This document shows, piece by piece, positions 34,333 to 43,261 of a stretch of 64,000 nt of DNA (positions are counted from its first letter, which is position 1; each line of letters starts with the position of its first letter). The stretch is from Metabacillus crassostreae. Lineage in GTDB: Bacteria; Bacillota; Bacilli; Bacillales; Bacillaceae. A program made the position numbers and the translations under genes. The stretch is from contig NZ_JAFBDU010000002.1 in NCBI RefSeq assembly GCF_016908395.1, positions 1 to 64,000 on the forward strand, given 5' to 3'. The notes under the pieces were generated by a model. It had not been told where the DNA came from, did not search any database, and was given only the letters and a program-made list of their open reading frames with translations.

Positions 34333-35103
34333 CTAATTGATTTTTATAGAATGAATCGCTCTTGGTTGTTGGGATTTATACCATTGTAAGCATAGAGTAA
34401 AGATAAGTAAACCATCAATAATATCGCCACCATAGTACATCAAAAGTCCCCCTACTTCAGCATGATTAGATGAAACTCCATATGGAGGATAAGCATAAAT
34501 ATATTTTGATAAAATCCCATGACATGCTAAAGCAAGAACTAAAGTAACGGAACGATAACCGATACTCCTTTTATGTGGCGTTGGATCAATATAAATGATT
34601 GAAGCAGTAAACATGTATCCTGCTAGGAACACATGAAAATGGACAAAGATATGTAAAAATATATTACCATGCAAACTCGAATATAACTCAGTTGTATAGA
34701 GAAGCCATAAGCCCCCTACATTTAAAATTGATGCAATAATAGGATCTGAAAAAAATCTAATCCACTGACTTTTCAATATTGATGATAATATTCTTGCATA
34801 TTGAACCTTGAGTGTTCGTAATACAAGTGTCATCGGCGCAGCCATTACTAAAAGAAATGGTGCAAGCATACCTAATAGCAAATGCCCAGTCATATGTGCT
34901 ATAAAATCATGATGTGCACGATCTGCAATTGGACCTATAATTGATGAAGCAACAAATAAGACACCTAGTATCCAAAAAACAGTTCGATAAGTTGGCCATT
35001 TTTTATATTTACGATTTGAGCTTATTGTTGCAAATACATACAATAATATGGATAGAACAGTCATTATTATCAAAATCGCCTCTATAACGTTTTCACTGTA
35101 CAT
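34333..35103 (-). CDS. ctaG: Cytochrome c oxidase assembly factor CtaG-like membrane protein
   Basis: A 256-aa protein with about seven helices of the CtaG (caa3 oxidase assembly) family. Conserved His-rich segments are FIAHMTGHLLLGMLAPFLLV near 70 and LHIFVHFHVFLAGYMFTASI near 155, then HGILSKYIYA and AEVGGLLMYYGGDIIDG toward the end. In B. subtilis CtaG is needed for active caa3 oxidase and is linked to copper loading. Here the gene sits apart from any oxidase genes and overlaps a DUF2243 gene by 11 bases. Confidence 0.88.
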   Translation of the reverse strand: MYSENVIEAILIIMTVLSILLYVFATISSNRKYKKWPTYRTVFWILGVLFVASSIIGPIADRAHHDFIAHMTGHLLLGMLAPFLLVMAAPMTLVLRTLKVQYARILSSILKSQWIRFFSDPIIASILNVGGLWLLYTTELYSSLHGNIFLHIFVHFHVFLAGYMFTASIIYIDPTPHKRSIGYRSVTLVLALACHGILSKYIYAYPPYGVSSNHAEVGGLLMYYGGDIIDGLLIFTLCLQWYKSQQPRAIHSIKIN

Positions 35104-35599
35104 CCAAGACTTCTCCTTTAAACCTATGGGATTCCTTTTTTGTACTATAAATGAAAAAGATGCCGATTAAGATCAAAATGACCGCTGTGATGTTCCATAT
35201 CAAATCGTATATGAATATATTTTCAACATAACGAATTTGATGAATTCTCATCATTTTGTGTTGAATGATACCATCATATAATTGAAAACCTCCACTACCT
35301 AAAAACACTCCACCCCACCACCTCTTTAGCCAGAAAGAGTGTTTATGTCGGAGATCAGCTAAGATGAATAAACTAGATATTGTCGCAAACCAGCTAAATG
35401 CATGAAATAGCCCATCTGAAACAAGTCCAATTGTTGTTGTCGATTTATCATAAAAATGATGCCAATGAAGAAGTTGATGAAAAACTGTTTCATCGATAAA
35501 TGCAGCCAAACCCAGACCAAAAAACAAGCCTGATAATAAATTTCTACTTAGGTAGGTATGACGTTTTGAATGAGAAAACTGACTAATTTCTTTTTCCAT
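35093..35599 (-). CDS. DUF2243 membrane protein
   Basis: A 168-aa protein with four helices of the DUF2243 family. Recognisable are GLFFGLGLAAFIDETVFHQL, LHWHHFYD, DGLFHAFSW and GGFQLYDGIIQHKMMRIHQI RY, with several conserved His residues that could bind metal. The family often sits next to CtaG-like genes, as here, where the two overlap, so a shared role in oxidase or copper assembly is likely but unproven. Confidence 0.87.
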   Translation of the reverse strand: MEKEISQFSHSKRHTYLSRNLLSGLFFGLGLAAFIDETVFHQLLHWHHFYDKSTTTIGLVSDGLFHAFSWFATISSLFILADLRHKHSFWLKRWWGGVFLGSGGFQLYDGIIQHKMMRIHQIRYVENIFIYDLIWNITAVILILIGIFFIYSTKKESHRFKGEVLDVQ

Positions 35600-35696
35600 G
35601 CGTTATTTAGTAACCTCCATAATTATCTTTTGAACTTAGCACCTATTTTGCCCAAATATAACAAGTGTTAACAAATATTTACTTTCCCAAAATAGA

Positions 35697-35942
35697 GACT
35701 AGACATAGTAAAAGAAATTATTTTTAAATTATAACTATTCAGTACTGTGTTCTAATGCTAGATAAACAAGTCGTTCCATTGCGCTGCAAACACTCGCTTT
35801 CTACTAGTTCTCAATTAATAGTTTTCAATTCAAAGAAAATATTGAAGACAGCACAAAAAGACCGAATTATTAGGGAAAAGATCAATTGTACGATCACCTA
35901 ATAATTCGGGCTCATCATTAGCTAATATGCTATTATCCCAGC
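35697..35942. repeat. Modular repeat element, copy B (decayed)
   Basis: About 246 bp with the same modules as copies A and D: a degraded left end (CTAGACATAG), GTTCCATTGCGCTGCAAACA near 35773, a hairpin CCGAATTATTAGGG / CCTAATAATTCGGG near 35863-35910, and the end ATTATCCCAGC. The GC-rich core is largely lost. The rest of the gap 35600-35979 shows nothing else. Confidence 0.65.
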
Positions 35943-35979
35943 CTTTTTAAAGCTTGTATATCGTATTTTAGCTACAAAT

Positions 35980-37701
35980 TTAAATTTCTACTGAAATATG
36001 TTTAAAAACACTCATATCGAACAACCCTTTATCTGTAAGCTTAACTTCTGGTATGACAGGTAAAGTTAAAAAGGATAACGTTAAAAACGGATTAAATCCA
36101 GGATCAAAGCCATTTTCTTTAAGTGCATGTTTGAAAGTAATAAGTTCTTCATTAACTTTAGTATAATCTCGGTCAGAAAACAGGCCTGCTATAGAAAGAG
36201 TGAGGGCAGCCTTTATTTCTCCTTCTACTACATAAACTAATCCTCCTTGCATATCTCTTAATGCATGAACAGCCATTATCATATCCTCATCATTTGTTCC
36301 TGCCACAACTAGATTATGAGAGTCATGAGCAATTGTTGTTGCAATCGCTCCATTTTTCAATTGCAAACCTTTGACAATTCCTAAACCAATATTACCTGTA
36401 TAATGATGTCGTTCAAACACGGCCATTTTAAGTAAATCTTTTTCAATTAAAGCGGAAAATTCAGCTGTGGTCTCTTCTAAAGTAACCTCTAACTTTTTAG
36501 TTACTAAACTATTTGGAATTACCCCAATGACATTCACCTTGTTTGACTTTAGAGGGATAAATAAATCTTCTTTCTTCACTTCACCTATACGAACAGTTTC
36601 GTTCAATCCAATTGACGAGCTGCCATAACCTAGAGTCTCTCCTACATATTCTCCAGTTTGACCAACAAGATTACCGGCTTTATAGACAGAAGTAATCATT
36701 AGTTCTTCTAAGCTTTCTGCAAAAAAGAAATCTGCTTCAAAACCAGGCGCAATAGCACCTTTTGTTTTCATCCCATAACAGATTGCTGGATTAAGTGAGG
36801 CCATTGTTATAGCAGAGATAGGATCCATTCCTTCTTTAATAGCGAGTCGAACATTATGATCAATACTACCTTCTTTTATTAAATCATCTAAATGCTTATC
36901 ATCTGTACAAAACATACAACGAGACATATTATGTGGCTTCACTACAGGGAGTAATGCTTTTAAATCCTTTGCAACAGATCCTTCTCTAATAAGAAGATAC
37001 ATACCACGCTGAAGTCGTTCTTTTGCTTCTTTTACAGTTGTTGCTTCATGATCTGTTTGAATACCTGCTGCTCTGTAAATATTTAAACCATCCTTATCAA
37101 GCCCAGCTCCATGTCCATCAATTTGTGAAGTTAATTTTAGCTTCTCTATCATATGATGATCGCAGTTTTTCACCGCCGGAAAATCCATCACTTCTGCTAA
37201 ACCTAGTACACGAGTATCTTTTAAGAAAGGACGGAGATCATCAGCAGTAAGCGTTGCTCCGTTGTTTTCAAATGAAGTGGCCGGAACACTAGAAGGAAGC
37301 ATAAAAAACACATCAAGAGGAATTCCTTCAGAATTATCGATCATATACTGAATCCCCTTCGCCCCAGATACATTTGCTATTTCATGAGGATCAGTAACAA
37401 TGGATGTGACACCATGAGGAATTACTACCTGAGCAAATTGTGTAGGTGATACAAGAGAGGATTCAATATGAACATGGGCATCAATAAATCCTGGACAAAT
37501 ATATTGACCTTTAGCATCAATGATCACTTTTCCCTCATACTTGCCAACACCTACGATCATTCCTTGGTGAACCGCCACATCTTGCTCTATAATCTCACCA
37601 TTAAATACATCAACAATTTTCCCATTTTTAATAACAATATCGGCAAGAATGTGCTTTCCTGCAGCTGCTATATAATTCTCAATTTTTTCAATATTATTCA
37701 A
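35980..37701 (-). CDS. ade: Adenine deaminase
   Basis: A 573-aa amidohydrolase that converts adenine to hypoxanthine for purine salvage. The metal motif HVHIESS lies in GQYICPGFIDAHVHIESSLV near 65-85; VTDPHEIANVSGAKG near 104, DGHGAGL near 195 and FCTDDKHLDDL near 266 are the expected further ligands. The C-terminal part has IAHDSHNLVVAGTNDEDM and GGLVYVVEGEI, typical of this enzyme. Length is normal (B. subtilis AdeC 577). No purine riboswitch was found upstream. It is monocistronic between two repeat copies. Confidence 0.95.
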   Translation of the reverse strand: MNNIEKIENYIAAAGKHILADIVIKNGKIVDVFNGEIIEQDVAVHQGMIVGVGKYEGKVIIDAKGQYICPGFIDAHVHIESSLVSPTQFAQVVIPHGVTSIVTDPHEIANVSGAKGIQYMIDNSEGIPLDVFFMLPSSVPATSFENNGATLTADDLRPFLKDTRVLGLAEVMDFPAVKNCDHHMIEKLKLTSQIDGHGAGLDKDGLNIYRAAGIQTDHEATTVKEAKERLQRGMYLLIREGSVAKDLKALLPVVKPHNMSRCMFCTDDKHLDDLIKEGSIDHNVRLAIKEGMDPISAITMASLNPAICYGMKTKGAIAPGFEADFFFAESLEELMITSVYKAGNLVGQTGEYVGETLGYGSSSIGLNETVRIGEVKKEDLFIPLKSNKVNVIGVIPNSLVTKKLEVTLEETTAEFSALIEKDLLKMAVFERHHYTGNIGLGIVKGLQLKNGAIATTIAHDSHNLVVAGTNDEDMIMAVHALRDMQGGLVYVVEGEIKAALTLSIAGLFSDRDYTKVNEELITFKHALKENGFDPGFNPFLTLSFLTLPVIPEVKLTDKGLFDMSVFKHISVEI

Positions 37702-37929
37702 TATAACCTCTCCTTTTGATACTATATTGTGCCAAGTGACTATAAAATTACCACTCTACTAATAGGCAAATCAATTTGATTGCGAAAAAAATCCGTCCTA
37801 TATATATGATTGACCGTAAAGTATATTGTTCAACATTTTATCCACTACTGATATGTATGTCAATCATATTGTTAGCTTATCAGACTCACAAAATTCGTTA
37901 TTTATAATATCGGTTTTATAGTAATCAGA

Positions 37930-38176
37930 TCAGCTGGAAAAATCAGTTTGTTCCATTTCGCTGCAGACACTCGCGTTCCACGAGGAGGAAGCTGAGCCTC
38001 CTCTATTCCCGTAGGTGCCCTATTGTTTTGCCCTCCATTCCACTGGTTCTTAAAAATAGTATATTAAATCAAAAATCTATTGAAGACATCACATAAAAAC
38101 CCGAACTATTAGGCTAAATTAATTGAAATATCGCCTAAAAGTTCGGGTTTATTAGCTATATACTTAGGTTCCAGCA
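37930..38176. repeat. Modular repeat element, copy C
   Basis: About 245 bp oriented like copy A: AGTTTGTTCCATTTCGCTGC near 37947, a better kept core with CGAGGAGGAAGCTGAGCCTC near 37980, then a hairpin CCCGAACTATTAGGC / GCCTAAAAGTTCGGG near 38100-38150 and the degraded end GGTTCCAGC at 38174. The left GGGACATAA end is not seen. Upstream of ade, 37702-37929 shows nothing recognised. Confidence 0.7.
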
Positions 38177-38193
38177 TTATCACTTTACTTAAA

Positions 38194-39027
38194 TCAACTT
38201 CTTACCTGATTTAATTCAAATACCTTTCTAACTTCTTTACAATCTTGTGATAAAACATCCATCACGTTAGGTCCAAACCATTCTAACGAAGCATGAACAT
38301 CATTAAACATTGGCATCACTTCTGTTAAAAATTCTTGATAGTTTACAACTCCATCAAACAAGGATACCATTCCTTTTCTAGAGCCTGATGCTGCATACAC
38401 ATTATCTGGTGCAAAAACATTAAGATACTTTTCTGACGAAATATTTTTCAAATGAAAGTGTGAAACAAATGGTTGAAGTTCTTTTATCGCTTTTATTGGT
38501 TGTATTCCAGATTCCCATATATGCAACACATCAAAATTTATTTGAAGTGCAGGATGGTTTGTGTGTTCAAGTAATTCTAATGTAGAAGAAAGCTGATCTG
38601 TTAGTGTATTCGGATGTGTTTCAACGACTAAATACTGTCCTTGTGAATACAGATAATCACAGATCATACGAAGTTTATTTACTATGTCTTTCTTTTCACA
38701 ATCACTAGTATGTTTACTTCCTTGTTTTCCGGCAAATGTCCTTATTTTATTTGTTCCCCAGTGTTTAGCAAGTGCAGAAACTTTCATTGTTTCAGCCATT
38801 AAATCAGGAACCGATGCCTCTAGCGGTAAATAGTCACTTAGCATACTTATCTCTAAGTCAAAGGCACTCAGCCATTCTTTATTATAGTGGGGTTGTGCTG
38901 CGAGATTTTTTGCATGAATTCCCCAAAGCTCAATTCCTTGAAAATGGTGAGTTTGTGCCCAATATGCGATTTGATCAATTGAATGGAGGTAATGTCTAAA
39001 AGAAATCGTACAAATGGAGAGATTCAT
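38194..39027 (-). CDS. asbF: 3-Dehydroshikimate dehydratase (petrobactin)
   Basis: A 277-aa TIM-barrel enzyme that turns 3-dehydroshikimate into 3,4-dihydroxybenzoate, the catechol unit of petrobactin. Likely metal ligands are Glu136 (VVETHP), Asp166 (NFDVLH), His192 (HFHLKN) and Glu249 (SLEWFG), matching the four-ligand site known for AsbF. Its ATG abuts the asbE stop. It is the last gene of asbABCDEF. Confidence 0.93.
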   Translation of the reverse strand: MNLSICTISFRHYLHSIDQIAYWAQTHHFQGIELWGIHAKNLAAQPHYNKEWLSAFDLEISMLSDYLPLEASVPDLMAETMKVSALAKHWGTNKIRTFAGKQGSKHTSDCEKKDIVNKLRMICDYLYSQGQYLVVETHPNTLTDQLSSTLELLEHTNHPALQINFDVLHIWESGIQPIKAIKELQPFVSHFHLKNISSEKYLNVFAPDNVYAASGSRKGMVSLFDGVVNYQEFLTEVMPMFNDVHASLEWFGPNVMDVLSQDCKEVRKVFELNQVRS

Positions 39028-40004
39028 TACATAAACACCTTCTCTTCCTTTATGTATTGGTTACGAACCCATTTATCAAAATAGTGCTGCAACCCTTTCT
39101 TTATTTTAAACTCTAATATGTTTTGTTGAGCTAACTTTGACTCTATCTCTTGTAATAGGGATAGATCTTTAGTAATTGCAAGCTTCATTGCACGGTATTG
39201 TATTGTTGTAAAACCCTTTACTAATCGTTCTATTTCATCACACCAATATTCAAATTCCCTATCATTTTCTCCCAGACACTCAAAAAAATAAGCAAATGCA
39301 TGTTCATAGGCATATTTCCTAATTGCTAGTACAGGTAATTGTTTCAAAGCTATAGATAGCTCTGAAATATCATCTCTCTTTTCCCCAGCTGTATAGAGTT
39401 TAATTATTTCTGAAACAGCATTTATTATAGGATTACAGGTATGCTTTATACAGGTGTTAAAATATGCCTCAATTGTCTCAGAATTCGGTGGAATCAAGGA
39501 TTCAGAATTGAACATGTACCCACCTTTTACTGAAGGATCTTGTATTGCATGTAGAATTCTATCCTTTGGCAAACTACCCTCCCAGCGAAAATCAGGATCA
39601 TACATAAACCATTCATCATCATTTGCTGTCTTTTCAATCATAACGTAATGAGGAAATGGCTTTTGATTAAACTTATTTTCCCTTTCAGGAAGCATAGACA
39701 AATCAAGCATAACCATAACATGATCATTTTGTGATTTCTTTTCTATTAATTCAAGCAGTATATCTATGTTTTCTTGTTTTGATTTATTTTCGTCATACCA
39801 TTTATTAAGCTTAATACCATATAGCATTTCATACCATAGTTGAAAAAAATCATGATCAATATCGTTTGAATGATAAGTTAATATCCCTTCTTGAATATCA
39901 AAGTCAGCATCCCATACCCCAAAGTAATAAGGTCTATGATCAACACCTTGTTTTTTCTTAATCACTTCACAAACACAACTAACAAAACAATGCACTTTAA
40001 TCAT
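39027..40004 (-). CDS. asbE: Petrobactin biosynthesis protein AsbE
   Basis: A 325-aa protein; its N-terminus (HCFVSCVCEVIKKKQGVDHR PYYFGVWDADF) and central VMIEKTANDDEWFMYDPDFR WEG are in keeping with AsbE, the condensing enzyme that transfers dihydroxybenzoyl from the carrier AsbD onto spermidine. No catalytic motif can be assigned from sequence alone. It overlaps asbD by 8 bases. The call relies on position in a complete asb operon as well as sequence. Confidence 0.88.
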   Translation of the reverse strand: MIKVHCFVSCVCEVIKKKQGVDHRPYYFGVWDADFDIQEGILTYHSNDIDHDFFQLWYEMLYGIKLNKWYDENKSKQENIDILLELIEKKSQNDHVMVMLDLSMLPERENKFNQKPFPHYVMIEKTANDDEWFMYDPDFRWEGSLPKDRILHAIQDPSVKGGYMFNSESLIPPNSETIEAYFNTCIKHTCNPIINAVSEIIKLYTAGEKRDDISELSIALKQLPVLAIRKYAYEHAFAYFFECLGENDREFEYWCDEIERLVKGFTTIQYRAMKLAITKDLSLLQEIESKLAQQNILEFKIKKGLQHYFDKWVRNQYIKEEKVFM

Positions 40005-40275
40005 TTAATCCCTCCACCAAAGCCTGCTTCTTTTGGCGCTCTATAAAATCTGTTAATTTTCCTATCGTACTAAAATCTGTTGGAATTAGCGCTTCATCAG
40101 GTACATCAATTCCAAGATTCAGCTCTAAATATAATATAAGTTCTAGAATCATAACTGAGTCCATATAAAGGTCTTCATTTAATCTTGCATCTTCATGAAA
40201 TGAACTAATTGTAGACAGCTCTATTTGGTTTTTTAGAATGTTATAAATGATATTCATTATTTCAGCTCTATTCAT
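39997..40275 (-). CDS. asbD: Aryl carrier protein AsbD
   Basis: A 92-aa carrier protein. The phosphopantetheine attachment Ser40 lies in LYMDSVMILELI, the helix-2 motif. AsbC loads 3,4-dihydroxybenzoate onto it and AsbE unloads it. It overlaps asbC by 4 bases and asbE by 8, so the three are translationally coupled. Confidence 0.93.
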   Translation of the reverse strand: MNRAEIMNIIYNILKNQIELSTISSFHEDARLNEDLYMDSVMILELILYLELNLGIDVPDEALIPTDFSTIGKLTDFIERQKKQALVEGLND

Positions 40276-41504
40276 ATTAGTAACTCCGCTAACTTCTTTC
40301 TACTAACTTTTCCGTTTGCCAGCTTTTCAATAGTTGAAACATGGTTAAATTCCATCGGTATTTGGTGTGGAGCAAGGTATTTTCTACACCATTCCCTTAG
40401 CTCTACTTCTTCAATTTCTTCTTTAGAAACAAATTGAACACATACACGTTCTCCAGTTAATTTATTGTATTTCTTATATACGACTGCTTCCTTTATTCTA
40501 GGTTCGTTCATTAAAACATTCTCTACTTCTTGAGGGTAAACGTTTAATCCAGCCACATTAATGGTATCATCCATTCTCGATAGAAAGGAAAGAACTCCAT
40601 TTTGGATAAATCCAAGATCCTTTGTATAAATTGACTTTGTTTTGGTGTGAATAATAATTTCACTCGGCATATTTTCATCACCGGCTTCTATCTTCAAATG
40701 TTGAAGTGGGTATCCCATTACTTGAGAGTGAACTAAATTTTGATGAATTGTCACACAGCCTGTTTCAGAGCATCCGTACTGCTGAAGCACCTTTTGTGAG
40801 ACACCTCTTAATACAGAAAGCCACGAAGAAGGCATAACAGTTCCTGAAGTCATAACATAATTAAAAAGCTGTTCATTTTTCATTAATCTACTTAAGGTAT
40901 GAAGTAATGCCGGAGCTGCATAAAATATATGTTTCGGAAATTCCCCAAGTTTTCTTATGATGTATTTTGGATTCAAATTTGTTAGAATAACTGGTTCTGC
41001 TCCCCTTTTTAAACATGCTAAAAACCCACTTATTAATCCATAGGAATGTGTGATTGGGCAAGCAATGATTGACTTTGATGAAGCATCAACAGGTAAAGAC
41101 GCAGTATAGCTTTCTACCTCTTCTTCAACAGATAACCAAGTTCGTTCAATACACTTAGGTGCTCCTGTGGTTCCAGAGCTCATTTGAATAAGGAAACCCT
41201 CTTGCACACTTTTATCGTTTGAAAGTTCAATCATGGTGTCTATTGTTCCAAAGAACAATAAATGACTAGAAGCTTGATTAGCCATTCTTATAGCTCCATC
41301 CCTTGGAGTTTGTGAATGGATCGGAAAAACAGAGCCTCCCTTTTGACGAACAAATAAGCATAAAGAAATCATTTGGAAAGCATTTGAGAAACAAATAGCA
41401 ATTCTAAGATTTTCACACTCATTAATTGGTTTTATTTTTTCATATATTTTAAATTGCTGCTCTAAATCCTGAGTTGAATAGTATTGATCATCCACATAAA
41501 ACAT
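40272..41504 (-). CDS. asbC: 3,4-Dihydroxybenzoate-AMP ligase AsbC
   Basis: A 410-aa adenylating enzyme (ANL superfamily) that activates dihydroxybenzoate and loads it on AsbD. Motif A3 reads QMSSGTTGAPK near 108; A5 is QYGCSETGCV near 244; SRMDDTINVAGLNVYPQEVE is A8, and the C-terminal Lys lies in LANGKVSRKKL. It is shorter than most such ligases, as usual for AsbC. It begins 2 bases after asbB. Confidence 0.93.
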   Translation of the reverse strand: MFYVDDQYYSTQDLEQQFKIYEKIKPINECENLRIAICFSNAFQMISLCLFVRQKGGSVFPIHSQTPRDGAIRMANQASSHLLFFGTIDTMIELSNDKSVQEGFLIQMSSGTTGAPKCIERTWLSVEEEVESYTASLPVDASSKSIIACPITHSYGLISGFLACLKRGAEPVILTNLNPKYIIRKLGEFPKHIFYAAPALLHTLSRLMKNEQLFNYVMTSGTVMPSSWLSVLRGVSQKVLQQYGCSETGCVTIHQNLVHSQVMGYPLQHLKIEAGDENMPSEIIIHTKTKSIYTKDLGFIQNGVLSFLSRMDDTINVAGLNVYPQEVENVLMNEPRIKEAVVYKKYNKLTGERVCVQFVSKEEIEEVELREWCRKYLAPHQIPMEFNHVSTIEKLANGKVSRKKLAELLI

Positions 41505-41506
41505 AA

Positions 41507-43261
41507 CTATTTCTCCTTTGTGTGTCTGGATTCTGCAAATATATTTCGAACAGAATGACGAAAAGCTTCACTTTCATTTTTCTTAAATAGCTTTTTAGTT
41601 AATAGGGATTCAACATTTATTTGAGCACTTGCATGCTTTACTTGTTTATGACGATTTCTTAATTCAGGAAATCTATTTAAGTGTGCTGTAATCATTGATT
41701 CTACATGCTGCCAAAATTCATCTTCTTTATATCCATAAAGCTTTTCTAGTAAATAAGATAAGTCACTTAAATGAAAAACGAATAATGTATCCATGATTAA
41801 CTCTCTTAAATCCTCTACAGAAGACATCCAATAAAATAGATTGACAGGAGCATCTTTAAATTTTCTATGTATCATTTCAAAGTCAGGACAATGATTTTCC
41901 TTAGCAAGATAATCTTTTGTAAACTCCACACTTTCATGAAAATCTCTTAAAACGATTCTTGAAGGCCATCCATTTTTATGAAGTAAAATTAAATTTTGGG
42001 CATGAGCTTCTACAGCAATACCATGTGCTATTAAGAGATGCCAAATCGGAACTACACTCACCTCAAATAATCGTTTTAGCCAAGTCTCTACTCCATATTT
42101 TTCAAGCCAAGGATCAATAAATGGATCTCCATCTCTTTCTATCATCATTAAAGCAGTAAAAGGAACTGCTTTTTCATCTTCCTCTATATAAGTGTTTATA
42201 CTTTCTCTCCAAATGGCACCAAGCTGACCAGCCAAATTAAACATGTTATCCTCTGGCTCATAAGTAATTCCTGCATATTCTTTAAGAACAACTAAGGAAG
42301 CCTCATATTTTAAATAGGAATCTGATTCAATCATGCTTTCCAGCCAAGCAGAAATAATTGGAGCTGCACAAATAGAATGTGAATCTAGTGTTCTCAAAGA
42401 TGATGTGTTAACCATATTCATAGATAACTTAATATACGCCTTTTCTGGATGTGTTATATTCCATAAAGTACGAACAGATTGTGTTGCTCTATAGAGATCT
42501 CCTTCAACATCTAATAAAATAATTTCTCTTGATTGAATTCTTTCTTGTAACAAATGTTGTATTGACTTAAATTGCCAAGGATGAATTGGAAGAAAAACAT
42601 ATTCTTGAAAGGTTCCTCCCTGTAACTTTAGCTCCCCTACCAATCTTTCGAAAAGAAATTGTCCAAGCTCTCTTCTCCAAAAATCCTCTTCTTTTTCTAA
42701 AAGAGAAATATGCATATGTTCTCTTCTGATGGCTGTCCATTTTAATGGAAATGATTGTTTTGCCTCAGGTCCATACCTTTGGTGATCTCCTATAGAAAAC
42801 CCTGTTCGAGATTTATAGCAAGGATGATATGGATGTCCTTCAATAATTTCAGACTCTAATTCTTCATAACATGATTCTCTTCTTGAAGAAGTGTGCAAAA
42901 GATTGGCCTCATTCCATTCACAAAATTTAACCGTTTGCAATAGTTCACTTAAGATCGTCTGCTTAGATTTCAAATCAATCACCAAATCGTCTAATAGCTT
43001 TTGAATAGGAGCTTCTATTATATGTTGATCATTAAGCTTCAAATAAATGCTGTCCTCTAAGCGAATGCGATCGAATGCAGTTTTTCTACCTTTACAAATA
43101 AATGTATATTTTCTTCCGTATAGATAGAATAAAGAGTCAACTCCATCTAAATTCTCAACTATTTTATAGTGAATCAGCTCCTCAAAGATTAATGCTTCAG
43201 CCAATTGTTTTCTTACTCGCGTAAAAGATTTGTTAGTAGGTAAGGGATATTGCTTGATCAT
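41507..43261 (-). CDS. asbB: Petrobactin NIS synthetase AsbB
   Basis: A 584-aa IucA/IucC-type siderophore synthetase that couples citrate with spermidine-containing intermediates, ATP-dependent. Motifs: HPYHPCYKSRTGFSIGDHQR YGPE, LPIHPWQ, TSSLRTLD and the C-terminal VEAHAQNLILLH (catalytic/metal His). The start is the ATG at 43261 after AAAAGGAGG, inside the last codons of asbA (29-base overlap); the frame upstream of that lies in asbA and is not used. Confidence 0.94.
   Translation of the reverse strand: MIKQYPLPTNKSFTRVRKQLAEALIFEELIHYKIVENLDGVDSLFYLYGRKYTFICKGRKTAFDRIRLEDSIYLKLNDQHIIEAPIQKLLDDLVIDLKSKQTILSELLQTVKFCEWNEANLLHTSSRRESCYEELESEIIEGHPYHPCYKSRTGFSIGDHQRYGPEAKQSFPLKWTAIRREHMHISLLEKEEDFWRRELGQFLFERLVGELKLQGGTFQEYVFLPIHPWQFKSIQHLLQERIQSREIILLDVEGDLYRATQSVRTLWNITHPEKAYIKLSMNMVNTSSLRTLDSHSICAAPIISAWLESMIESDSYLKYEASLVVLKEYAGITYEPEDNMFNLAGQLGAIWRESINTYIEEDEKAVPFTALMMIERDGDPFIDPWLEKYGVETWLKRLFEVSVVPIWHLLIAHGIAVEAHAQNLILLHKNGWPSRIVLRDFHESVEFTKDYLAKENHCPDFEMIHRKFKDAPVNLFYWMSSVEDLRELIMDTLFVFHLSDLSYLLEKLYGYKEDEFWQHVESMITAHLNRFPELRNRHKQVKHASAQINVESLLTKKLFKKNESEAFRHSVRNIFAESRHTKEK

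Noticed and set aside
37702-37930. Purine riboswitch upstream of adenine deaminase
   Set aside because: The conserved loop sequences of the purine aptamer are absent.
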